Assembly: GCA_023390415.1 (NCBI GenBank)
Contig: JAEWCW010000051.1
Coordinates: 1 to 6,946, forward strand
Reading direction: 5' to 3'
Length of the DNA: 6,946 nucleotides
From: Pseudomonadota bacterium
Lineage (GTDB): Bacteria > Pseudomonadota > Alphaproteobacteria > Sphingomonadales > Sphingomonadaceae
Positions 1-5,583 of this stretch are shown here, piece by piece. Position 1 is the first letter of the stretch. Every line of letters starts with the position of its first letter. The notes below the pieces were generated by a model. That model was not told the origin of the DNA, ran no database searches, and saw only the letters and a list, made by a program, of their open reading frames with translations. A program made the position numbers and the translations under genes.

Positions 1-12
1 GCCGGCGGAAGC

Positions 13-97
13 TGGTGCGGGCGAAGGGACTCGAACCCCCACATCTTTCGATACTGGAACCTAAATCCAGCGCGTCTACCAGTTCCGCCACGCCCGC
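13..97 (-). tRNA. tRNA-Leu (anticodon UAG)
   Basis: Read on the minus strand this is a complete class II tRNA of 85 nt with an encoded 3' CCA (plus-strand tgg at 13-15). The acceptor stem GCGGGCG/CGCCCGC (91-97 with 17-23) is fully paired. The anticodon stem CTGGA/TCCAG (66-70 with 54-58) encloses the loop TTTAGGT, so the anticodon UAG is at 61-63 and reads CUA plus, by wobble, other CUN leucine codons. A long variable arm with a short ATC/GAT stem is typical of tRNA-Leu. The T loop TTCGAGT is present, and its stem carries two G-U pairs. The gene is divergent from the M28 peptidase gene. CTA is rare in the neighbouring genes, though the M28 gene uses one near 1477. Confidence 0.97.
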
Positions 98-118
98 CGG
101 GCCGCCGGTCGGCGGCGT

Positions 119-146
119 CCTATAACAGGGCTGGTCGCAAGGGCAA
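119..146 (-). promoter_or_regulatory. Candidate promoter of tRNA-Leu
   Basis: On the minus strand a -35-like TTGCCC (141-146) is followed after 16 bases by a -10-like TATAGG (119-124). This places a start near 112, about 15 bases before the mature tRNA 5' end. The stretch after the -10 is very GC-rich, as is usual at stable-RNA promoters. The call is by eye; the hexamer matches are partial. Confidence 0.4.
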
Positions 147-198
147 GCGACGCTTACACGATCGCCTCCTTCAGTTCCTCTTGAGGCGCTTCCAGTTC

Positions 199-1767
199 AT
201 GTACCGACGCACCGCAACCGCATTCCTCCTCGCCTCCGCACTCGCCACCGCAGCCTTCGCTCAGCCGCAGGCGAATCTCGCGTCTGAGCGCTTCAAGAGC
301 CACGTCTCCTTCCTTGCCGACGACCTGCTCGAAGGGCGCGAGGCCGGAACCCGGGGCTATGACTTAGCCGCCCGCTACGTCGCCGCCAATTTCGAGGGGC
401 TCGGCCTCCGGCCCGCCGGCACCGAGGGAAGCTGGTACCAGCAGGTGCCCTTCGTCCGCTTCGCGACCAGCCAGCCGCCGCGGATCACGATCGGCGGCCA
501 GGCCTTCGTCCACGGGACCGACGTCACCTTCCGCCAGAATCCCGAGGCCGGAAGCGTCCGTTTCGACGCGCCGGCGGTGTTCGCGGGCTATGGGCTCGAT
601 GCGCCGCGGCTCGGCTATGACGATTATCGCGGCCTCGACGTGCGCGGGAAGGTGGTCGTCGTCCTCGACGGGACTCCCGAGGGCCTGCGCAGCGACGTCG
701 CCGCGCATCTCGACAGCGACAAGCGGCGCGCCGCCGCGGCGCGTGGCGCCGTCGGCCTGCTCATCGTCCGCAGGAGCGCCGCCGACCGCCAGACCCGCGG
801 CCGCCCCGGCGAACCGGGAATGACCTGGGTCGATCCGCAGGGCCGGCCGTTCACCGATGCGCCGGGCCTCCGCTTCATCGCCACCGCCAACGAAAGCCTC
901 GCGGCCGCCCTGTTCCAGGGCGCCCGCCGCCCGCTCGCCGCCTTGCGCCGCGATGCGCGGCCGCGCGGCTTCGCTTTGCCCCGGCCAATGACGGTCGAGC
1001 GCGAGAGCGCGAACACGCCTGCCGCGAGCAGCAACGTCGTTGCGATCCTGCCCGGCACCGATCCCGCACTGGCGAATGAATATGTGCTGCTGATGGCCCA
1101 TCTCGACGGCCTCGGGATCCGCGCCGGTACGCCAGAGGGCGAGGATTCGATCCGCAACGGCGCGATGGACAATGCCACCGGGATCGCAACCCTGATCGAG
1201 GTCGCCCGGCAGATGAGCCAGGCAGGCAACCGCCCGCGCCGGCCGATCCTCTTCGCGGCGGTCACGGCTGAGGAGAAGGGGCTCCTCGGCGCGCAATATC
1301 TGGCGCGCAACCCCGTGGTCGGCGGCGGCCGGGTCGTCGGCGTCGTCAACCTCGACATGCCGGTCCTCAGCTACGACTTCCAGGACGTCATCGCCTTCGG
1401 CGCCGAGCATTCGACGCTGGGCGCCGCCGTCGACCAGGCGGCGCGCTCGATGAACGTCGCGCTCACCGCCGATCCGCTACCCGAGCAGGGTCTCTTTACC
1501 CGTTCGGACCATTATATGTTCGTGCGCGAGGGCATTCCGGCCGTTTTCCTGATGACCGGCTTTGCGGGCGAGGGCGAGCGCGAGTTCCGCGGCTTCCTGG
1601 CCGGGCGCTATCACAGTCCGGGCGACGACCTGTCGCAGCGTTTCGACTGGAATGCGGGCGCGCGCTACGCCGAGCTCAACTACCGGATCGCCCGCGCGAT
1701 CGCCGATGCGGACTCGGCGCCGCGCTGGAATCCGGACAGCTTCTTCGCCACCGCGCCGCGCCGCTGA
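199..1767 (+). CDS. Secreted M28 family zinc aminopeptidase with PA-type insert
   Basis: Predicted exported metallopeptidase of 522 residues that would remove N-terminal residues from peptides in the periplasm or outside the cell; the exact specificity cannot be read from sequence. Residues 1-21 form a Sec signal peptide (MYRR, hydrophobic core, AFA before Gln22). A conserved M28 N-terminal segment (LLEGREAGTRG) follows, then a PA-like insert at about 110-255, then the M28 catalytic domain from about 275 to 510. The co-catalytic two-zinc site is complete: His301 with catalytic Asp303 (AHLDG), bridging Asp324 (GAMDNATG), catalytic Glu358 and ligand Glu359 (TAEEKG), Asp386 (NLDMP) and His438 (SDHYMF). 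I chose the ATG at 199 because it opens directly on the signal peptide and has GAGG at 183-186 upstream. An in-frame TTG at 181 would add six residues (MRRFQF) and has no ribosome binding site. The gene is monocistronic and converges on the response regulator. Confidence 0.93.
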   Translation: MYRRTATAFLLASALATAAFAQPQANLASERFKSHVSFLADDLLEGREAGTRGYDLAARYVAANFEGLGLRPAGTEGSWYQQVPFVRFATSQPPRITIGGQAFVHGTDVTFRQNPEAGSVRFDAPAVFAGYGLDAPRLGYDDYRGLDVRGKVVVVLDGTPEGLRSDVAAHLDSDKRRAAAARGAVGLLIVRRSAADRQTRGRPGEPGMTWVDPQGRPFTDAPGLRFIATANESLAAALFQGARRPLAALRRDARPRGFALPRPMTVERESANTPAASSNVVAILPGTDPALANEYVLLMAHLDGLGIRAGTPEGEDSIRNGAMDNATGIATLIEVARQMSQAGNRPRRPILFAAVTAEEKGLLGAQYLARNPVVGGGRVVGVVNLDMPVLSYDFQDVIAFGAEHSTLGAAVDQAARSMNVALTADPLPEQGLFTRSDHYMFVREGIPAVFLMTGFAGEGEREFRGFLAGRYHSPGDDLSQRFDWNAGARYAELNYRIARAIADADSAPRWNPDSFFATAPRR

Positions 1768-1793
1768 ACGGGGCCTGTCCCTTCCGTTCAGCG
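1762..1793. repeat. Inverted repeat over the M28 stop codon
   Basis: CGCTGAACGG (1762-1771) and CCGTTCAGCG (1784-1793) form a perfect 10-bp stem with a 12-base loop, and the TGA stop lies inside the left arm. No T-run follows, so this is not a standard intrinsic terminator. It could stabilise the 3' end of the M28 mRNA or help factor-dependent termination. The pairing is seen directly; the role is inferred. Confidence 0.45.
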
Positions 1794-1820
1794 CTCACAC
1801 ATGGGCGGCGGGCTAGATGA

Positions 1821-1866
1821 GGGACGTCGATCCCCCCGATCGATCCCTCCCGTAGCGTGATTTTTT
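1821..1866 (+). terminator. Weak terminator candidate after the M28 gene
   Basis: GGGA(CG)TCGATC at 1821-1832 pairs with GATCGATCCC at 1838-1847, leaving a two-base bulge and a C5 loop. Six T residues lie at 1861-1866. The 13 bases between stem and T-run are too many for a canonical intrinsic terminator, so this is only a candidate. It lies in the 140-base convergent gap between the M28 peptidase and the response regulator. Confidence 0.25.
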
Positions 1867-1872
1867 CGAGGG

Positions 1873-1899
1873 CGGGGCCGCCATGTTGAGGCGGCCCCG
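1873..1899. repeat. Strong GC inverted repeat between convergent genes
   Basis: CGGGGCCGCC (1873-1882) and GGCGGCCCCG (1890-1899) form a perfect 10-bp stem with the 7-base loop ATGTTGA. It starts 8 bases past the response-regulator stop codon on the minus strand. In that direction it is followed by an A-run rather than a T-run, so it lacks a U-tract. It is probably the 3' boundary hairpin of the regulator mRNA, and it may act in both directions on the two converging transcripts. Confidence 0.5.
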
Positions 1900-1907
1900 A
1901 CTGTTCC

Positions 1908-2624
1908 TCAGCCGCGCCGAACCATCCAGCCGCGCCCGCGATAGGTGGCGATCAGATCCTCCCCGCCAGGAAGAACGGCCAGCTTCTTGCGGATGTTCGA
2001 AATATAGACGTCGACGATCCGGCTCTCCTTGGGCGGCGCCTTGCCGTACAGCGCCTCGAGCAGCGTCTGGCGGGCGACGATCGTTCCCCGCTCCCGCGCC
2101 AGCAGCGACAGCAATTTGAACTCCGTCTCGTTCAGCCCCACCGTCTGGCCGCCGCTCTCGGCCGAGCGGCGCAGCGGGTCGAGCGTCACCTGGCCGAGCC
2201 GGATCGGCATGCGCTCGTCGTCGACCGGCGCCGCCTCCCCCGTCGCAGCACCGGACTGGCGGCGGTGGCGGCGAAGCGCGGCGCGCAGCCGGGCGAGCAG
2301 CTCGCCGGGAAGGAAGGGCTTGGCGATATAATCGTCGGCGCCGAGATCGAGCGCCTGGATCTTGTCGCGCTCGGTGCCGCGGCCCGAGACGACCAGGATC
2401 GGGATGTCGGACGTGGTGCGGAGCTTGGTCAGCACCTCGCCCCCGTCCATGTCCGGAAGGCCGAGGTCCATCAGCACCGCGTCGAAACCGCCGCGCTCGA
2501 AGGCGCGCATCGCCTCCAGCCCGGTCCGAACGGATTCGCTGGTGAAGCCGCCGAAGCCGATCGCTGCGGTGAGGATCGACAGCAGGGCCGGATCGTCCTC
2601 GACCAGCAGGATACGAGCACTCAT
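1908..2624 (-). CDS. OmpR/PhoB-family two-component response regulator
   Basis: Cytoplasmic DNA-binding regulator of 238 residues, switched by phosphorylation from a sensor kinase. The receiver domain (about 1-120) has the acidic pair Asp10/Asp11 (VEDD), phospho-acceptor Asp53 (LMDLGLPDMDG), switch residue Ser80 and Lys102 in a KPF motif, so it should be phosphorylatable. An Arg-rich linker leads to a winged-helix domain (about 140-235) with LNETEFKLL, the recognition-helix region ESRIVDVYISNIRKKL and the wing YRGRGWMV. The receiver resembles KdpE-type regulators (DLGLPDMDG, ALDLGADDY), but there is no kdp operon here and I give no symbol. ATG at 2624 is chosen because GGGGAG (plus-strand 2633-2638) lies 8 bases upstream; a TTG at 2630 would sit too close to it. 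No histidine kinase is adjacent, so it is an orphan within this window. It is divergent from the RTX protease gene and convergent with the M28 gene. Confidence 0.93.
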   Translation of the reverse strand: MSARILLVEDDPALLSILTAAIGFGGFTSESVRTGLEAMRAFERGGFDAVLMDLGLPDMDGGEVLTKLRTTSDIPILVVSGRGTERDKIQALDLGADDYIAKPFLPGELLARLRAALRRHRRQSGAATGEAAPVDDERMPIRLGQVTLDPLRRSAESGGQTVGLNETEFKLLSLLARERGTIVARQTLLEALYGKAPPKESRIVDVYISNIRKKLAVLPGGEDLIATYRGRGWMVRRG

Positions 2625-2780
2625 GCGCAAAGCTCCCCGTCGGAGCGTCGGTCTCGAACCATCAACGACCCTTGACGTGCACTGCCGCCTCCCTCGTCGC
2701 GCTGATTAGCAAAGGCCCACTCCAGTGTCACGCCGGGCGGCCGCGGATGCCGCCTCGTCGCATTTTTTCGTGATGACCGT

Positions 2781-2805
2781 GGAACAATCTCTTTCCAGTG
2801 AAGTT
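2781..2805 (+). promoter_or_regulatory. Candidate EcfG-type general stress promoter
   Basis: GGAAC (2781-2785) is separated by 16 bases from AGTT (2802-2805). The alphaproteobacterial EcfG consensus, as I recall it, is GGAAC-N16/17-CGTT, so the -35 element is perfect and the -10 element matches 3 of 4. It would leave a 5' leader of about 140 bases before the RTX protease ATG. Short motifs like this occur by chance, so confidence is low. Confidence 0.3.
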
Positions 2806-2833
2806 TGCGATCAACTTATCAAGGGTACAAAAT
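2805..2833 (+). promoter_or_regulatory. Candidate sigma-70-like promoter of the RTX protease
   Basis: TTGCGA (2805-2810), a 17-base spacer and CAAAAT (2828-2833) each match the sigma-70 hexamers at 4 of 6 positions. It is an alternative to the overlapping EcfG-like candidate and would start transcription close to 2840, just upstream of the palindrome at 2847-2861. Confidence 0.2.
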
Positions 2834-2846
2834 CCTAAATGCAGCC

Positions 2847-2872
2847 GTTTACAGTGTAAACATGTAATTTAC
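2847..2872. promoter_or_regulatory. Palindromic operator candidate upstream of the RTX protease
   Basis: GTTTAC-AGT-GTAAAC (2847-2861) is a perfect 6-bp inverted repeat around a 3-base centre. A third half-site TTTAC follows at 2868-2872, so TTTAC, GTAAA and TTTAC alternate in orientation. This AT-rich symmetry stands out in a GC-rich region and is typical of a dimeric repressor or activator site. The binding protein is unknown; the divergent response regulator is a possibility, although OmpR-type regulators more often bind direct repeats. Confidence 0.35.
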
Positions 2873-2952
2873 GCTGGAGTCTATTCGTCACTTGCACGCC
2901 ACATCATTACCACCAGGTCGAAACCGGCCGCGCTAATCAGGGAGATGGAATT

Positions 2953-5490
2953 ATGTGTTGGATGTGTGACTTCGAATCGAAGAGCTTGGTTGCAGACGGC
3001 TTCGTCGCCGGGTTGCTCGCGACCCAGTCGCACGGGGCAGCCAAGCAGACGACCGGCTTTGCAACGACGCTCGCGACGACCAACCCGCCGCTCACCCTTC
3101 CGCTGGTCCTCACCGCCGACACAGTTCCGGACGACATCAGCTCGACGCAGACCGTCACCGTCAATGGCGCCCATGTCGTCTCCACAATCAACATGATCGG
3201 CGACCAGGACTTCTTCCGGGTCGAACTCGAGGCCGGCCATATCTACGATATCGGCCAGTATCTCGTGCTCAACGGGCCGAGCGGGGTTCCGCTTTCCGAC
3301 GCCTATCTCGAAATCTACGATTCGGCGGGCAACCTGCTGCTCTCCGCCGACGGCGGCGGGCCCAACACGCCGTCCGGGCTCGATGCGCTGATGACCTTCA
3401 TCCCGAAGACCAGCGGCACCTATTACATCAACGCCCGCGCCTACGATCAGGATTCGACGAACGGGACGACGGGCGATGCGACCGGCGATTACGAGCTGTT
3501 CGTGAAGGACGTCAGCGGGCGGCCGAGCTACGTCCCTTATTACGACATCGACAGCCCTCTCCATTCGATCGACTGGGGCAGCCAGGTCGATCGGACCTCG
3601 CGCAATCCCGACGGCGCCGAGGGTCCGCGCGATACCGGCAACGCCTTCAAGGCCGCGAGCAACAGCTACGGGATCGAGGGCAAGAACGTCATCACCGTCT
3701 ATTACGCAAAGGCGGGTGACGTCTTCGTGGCCGAGGATCCCACCAATCCCGGAGTCACGGCGACGATGGTCGCCAAGGGTCTCCAGGCCTGGGAGAAGGA
3801 AGCCTTCGAACTCGCCTTCGACCTCTACGAGCAGGTCGCGGACCTGGTCTTCGTCGAGGTCTCCAACCGCGCCGAGGCGGATTTCAAGATCATTACCTAT
3901 CCGGGCACGCCGGGCGTCGGCGCCTCGCTGCTCGGCCGGATGAGCCCGCCCAACGAGCTCAATGAAGGCCAGGCCGAGTTCAACGCCGGCGACGTGCGCT
4001 GGACGGAGGAAGGGCTTCAGCAGGGCGGCTTCTACTTCCCCACCCTGCTCCACGAATTCGGCCACGGCATGGGCATGGCCCACCCGCACGACAATGGCGG
4101 CCGCTCGAGCGTCATGCGCGGCGCCGGCGGTGGCACCGCCGGGATCGGTGGGGGCCTCGGCGATTTCGGCCTCAGCCAGCAGGTCTACACCATCATGTCC
4201 TACAATGACGGCTGGGAGACGTCGGGCTACGGCAATCCCCGTTCGGGTGGGATCACCGGCACCGAGGTCGATCATTTCGGCTGGGTCGGCACCTTGAGCC
4301 CGCTCGATATCGCCGTCATCCAGGACAAATATGGCGTCAACGAGGACTGGGCCACTGGCGACGACGTCTATCTGATCAAGGACTATAACGGCCCGGGCAA
4401 TTTCTACGCCGCGATCTGGGACGCCGGCGGAAGCGACGAAATCCGCTACGACGGCTCCCGCGACTCGACGATCGATCTCCGCGCGGCCACGCTGCAATAT
4501 GAGGAAGGCGGCGGCGGCCGGGTCTCCCATGCCTTCGGCCTGTTCGGCGGCTTCACCATCGCCAACGGCGTGACCATCGAGAATGCGACCTCGGGCGCCG
4601 GCAATGACAAGTTGTTCGGCAACGACGCGGCCAACATCCTCGTCGCCAATGCCGGCGACGACCTGATCGACGGCGGCGGCGGCGACGACATCATCGTCGG
4701 TGGCGCCGGCAGGGACGTGATGACCGGCGGCGCGGGCAACGATCTGTTCCGCTTCACCGCGTTGACAGACAGCGTCAACGGCGCAGCCCGGGACGTCATC
4801 ACCGACTTCCAGGAAGGTGATCGGATCGACCTCAAGCCGCTCGGCGCGACCACCTTCATCGGCGGCGATGCCTTCCGCGGCGTCGCCGGCGAGGTGCGCG
4901 CCGTCCAGCTCACCGATCAGACGATCATCGAGTTCGACAAGGACGGTGACGGCCGGTCGGACTTCCAGATCGAGCTGACCGGGTCGATCGCCCTCGACCG
5001 GCTCGACTTCGTCAGCCTCAACGGTGCGGCGACGAGCAAGAATGACGTCCTGCACGGCACTGCGGGCAACGATTCGATCGACGGGCTCGCCGGCAACGAC
5101 GTCATCTACGGCTATGACGGAGTCGATACGCTGAAGGGCGGCACCGGCAACGACGTGCTGATCGGCGGCCGCGGTCGCGACACGCTCAGCGGCGGAGCCG
5201 GCGCGGACCGCTTCGTCTACGAGGACGTGCTCGACAGCACGCCCGGCAACGGCCGCGACGCCATCCTCGATTTCGAGAAAGGCGTCGACCGGATCGATCT
5301 CAGCGGCATGGATTCCGTCTGGCAGTTCCTCGGCGCAGGCAAGTTCACTGGCGAGTCGTTCCAGCTGCGCTCGACCAAGGCGTTCGGATCGACCTTCATC
5401 GAAGGCGACATCAACGGCGACAAGGTCGCCGATTTCCAGATCGAGGTCGCCGGCATCCACAATCTGGTCACGAGCGACTTCATCTTCTGA
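2953..5490 (+). CDS. Serralysin-like RTX metalloprotease (M10 family) with N-terminal PPC-type domain
   Basis: Predicted type I-secreted, calcium-dependent zinc endopeptidase of 845 residues. It has no Sec signal peptide and opens with MCWMC. Residues about 57-187 look like a PPC-type beta domain (GDQDFFRVEL to YELFVKDV). The metzincin catalytic domain follows (about 200-510) with zinc ligands His367, His371 and His377 and catalytic Glu368 in HEFGHGMGMAHP, then the Met-turn Met415 and Tyr417 (IMSYND). RTX nonapeptides GGxGxDxUx occur in two blocks, about 548-600 and 695-753, each followed by an M10_C-like beta region. The C-terminus SDFIF fits the acidic-plus-hydrophobic type I secretion signal. 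ATG 2953 has AGGGAG 8 bases upstream; ATG 2962 is a weaker alternative. It is much longer than classical serralysins (about 480 residues) because of the PPC domain and duplicated tail. No ABC transporter, membrane-fusion or inhibitor gene lies in the window. A strong terminator follows. Confidence 0.92.
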   Translation: MCWMCDFESKSLVADGFVAGLLATQSHGAAKQTTGFATTLATTNPPLTLPLVLTADTVPDDISSTQTVTVNGAHVVSTINMIGDQDFFRVELEAGHIYDIGQYLVLNGPSGVPLSDAYLEIYDSAGNLLLSADGGGPNTPSGLDALMTFIPKTSGTYYINARAYDQDSTNGTTGDATGDYELFVKDVSGRPSYVPYYDIDSPLHSIDWGSQVDRTSRNPDGAEGPRDTGNAFKAASNSYGIEGKNVITVYYAKAGDVFVAEDPTNPGVTATMVAKGLQAWEKEAFELAFDLYEQVADLVFVEVSNRAEADFKIITYPGTPGVGASLLGRMSPPNELNEGQAEFNAGDVRWTEEGLQQGGFYFPTLLHEFGHGMGMAHPHDNGGRSSVMRGAGGGTAGIGGGLGDFGLSQQVYTIMSYNDGWETSGYGNPRSGGITGTEVDHFGWVGTLSPLDIAVIQDKYGVNEDWATGDDVYLIKDYNGPGNFYAAIWDAGGSDEIRYDGSRDSTIDLRAATLQYEEGGGGRVSHAFGLFGGFTIANGVTIENATSGAGNDKLFGNDAANILVANAGDDLIDGGGGDDIIVGGAGRDVMTGGAGNDLFRFTALTDSVNGAARDVITDFQEGDRIDLKPLGATTFIGGDAFRGVAGEVRAVQLTDQTIIEFDKDGDGRSDFQIELTGSIALDRLDFVSLNGAATSKNDVLHGTAGNDSIDGLAGNDVIYGYDGVDTLKGGTGNDVLIGGRGRDTLSGGAGADRFVYEDVLDSTPGNGRDAILDFEKGVDRIDLSGMDSVWQFLGAGKFTGESFQLRSTKAFGSTFIEGDINGDKVADFQIEVAGIHNLVTSDFIF
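4594..4752 (+). repeat. RTX calcium-binding repeat block 1 (within the protease)
   Basis: This coding repeat covers residues about 548-600 of the metalloprotease. Nonapeptide units of the GGxGxDxUx type include GAGNDKLFG, GGGGDDIIV, GGAGRDVMT and GGAGNDLFR, with a degenerate unit (NDAANILVA) between. In this family such units bind Ca2+ outside the cell and fold as a parallel beta-roll, driving folding after export. Confidence 0.85.
5035..5211 (+). repeat. RTX calcium-binding repeat block 2 (within the protease)
   Basis: This second coding repeat covers residues about 695-753. Units include GTAGNDSID, GLAGNDVIY, GYDGVDTLK, GGTGNDVLI, GGRGRDTLS and GGAGADRFV. It precedes the final M10_C-like region and the C-terminal secretion signal, the usual place for the RTX block in serralysins. 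Confidence 0.88.
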
Positions 5491-5514
5491 GGGGGCGTAC
5501 CCTCCCCTCGGAAG

Positions 5515-5551
5515 GGGGCCGCCGGTTGAAAGCCGGCGGCCCCTTTTCTTT
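5515..5551 (+). terminator. Rho-independent terminator of the RTX protease gene
   Basis: GGGGCCGCCGG (5515-5525) and CCGGCGGCCCC (5533-5543) form a perfect 11-bp GC stem with the 7-base loop TTGAAAG. The U-tract TTTTCTTT (5544-5551) follows directly. This is a textbook intrinsic terminator 25 bases after the protease stop codon, and it separates that transcript from the nitronate monooxygenase gene. Confidence 0.92.
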
Positions 5552-5577
5552 GCACTGGGCGCGCGCCCCGTTATGGC
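5549..5577 (+). promoter_or_regulatory. Candidate promoter of the nitronate monooxygenase gene
   Basis: TTTGCA (5549-5554), a 17-base spacer and TATGGC (5572-5577) give a weak sigma-70-like match. The -35 overlaps the end of the upstream terminator's U-tract. The predicted start, 6-7 bases after the -10, falls at or next to the ATG at 5584, which would give a leaderless mRNA. A promoter must lie close by, because the terminator isolates this gene from the protease, unless readthrough supplies it. Confidence 0.25.
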
Positions 5578-5583
5578 AGCGCA

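Larger units (their letters stand above)
2625..2952. other. 328-base divergent intergenic regulatory region
   Basis: This gap between the response regulator and the RTX protease contains no credible gene. It is visibly richer in A+T than its surroundings from about 2760 to 2900, as expected of a promoter region. Its contents are: a 6-bp hairpin GGCGGC/GCCGCC (2736-2741 with 2749-2754) followed 9 bases later by T6 (2763-2768); an EcfG-like promoter candidate (2781-2805); a sigma-70-like candidate (2805-2833); a palindrome (2847-2861); and the protease ribosome binding site AGGGAG (2939-2944), 8 bases before ATG 2953. I could not pick out a convincing promoter for the regulator on the minus strand. 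Confidence 0.6.

Noticed and set aside
181..198. TTG at 181 as the M28 start codon
   Set aside because: It has no ribosome binding site and adds MRRFQF before a signal peptide that begins properly at the ATG at 199.
364..1410. 348-residue minus-strand open frame inside the M28 gene
   Set aside because: This is the same aligned antisense effect. The plus strand carries a complete M28 active site and signal peptide.
2625..2630. TTG at 2630 as the response-regulator start codon
   Set aside because: GGGGAG would be only 2 bases away, whereas the ATG at 2624 has it at 8 bases and begins at the usual point before the first receiver strand.
2265..2709. Plus-strand open frames opposite and upstream of the response regulator
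   Set aside because: They have no recognisable domains or good ribosome binding sites, and they overlap a clear regulator gene on the other strand.
2736..2768. Hairpin GGCGGC/GCCGCC followed by T6 as a plus-strand terminator
   Set aside because: The stem is only 6 bp, the T-run is 9 bases away, and no plus-strand gene ends here.
4594..5211. Glycine/aspartate repeats as a DNA repeat array or CRISPR
   Set aside because: The periodicity is 27 bases and in frame, encoding RTX nonapeptides with variable codons; there are no constant repeats with unique spacers.
2953..5490. A whole secretion operon (protease, ABC transporter, fusion protein, inhibitor)
   Set aside because: None of the flanking genes belongs to a type I secretion system, and the protease ends in a strong terminator.
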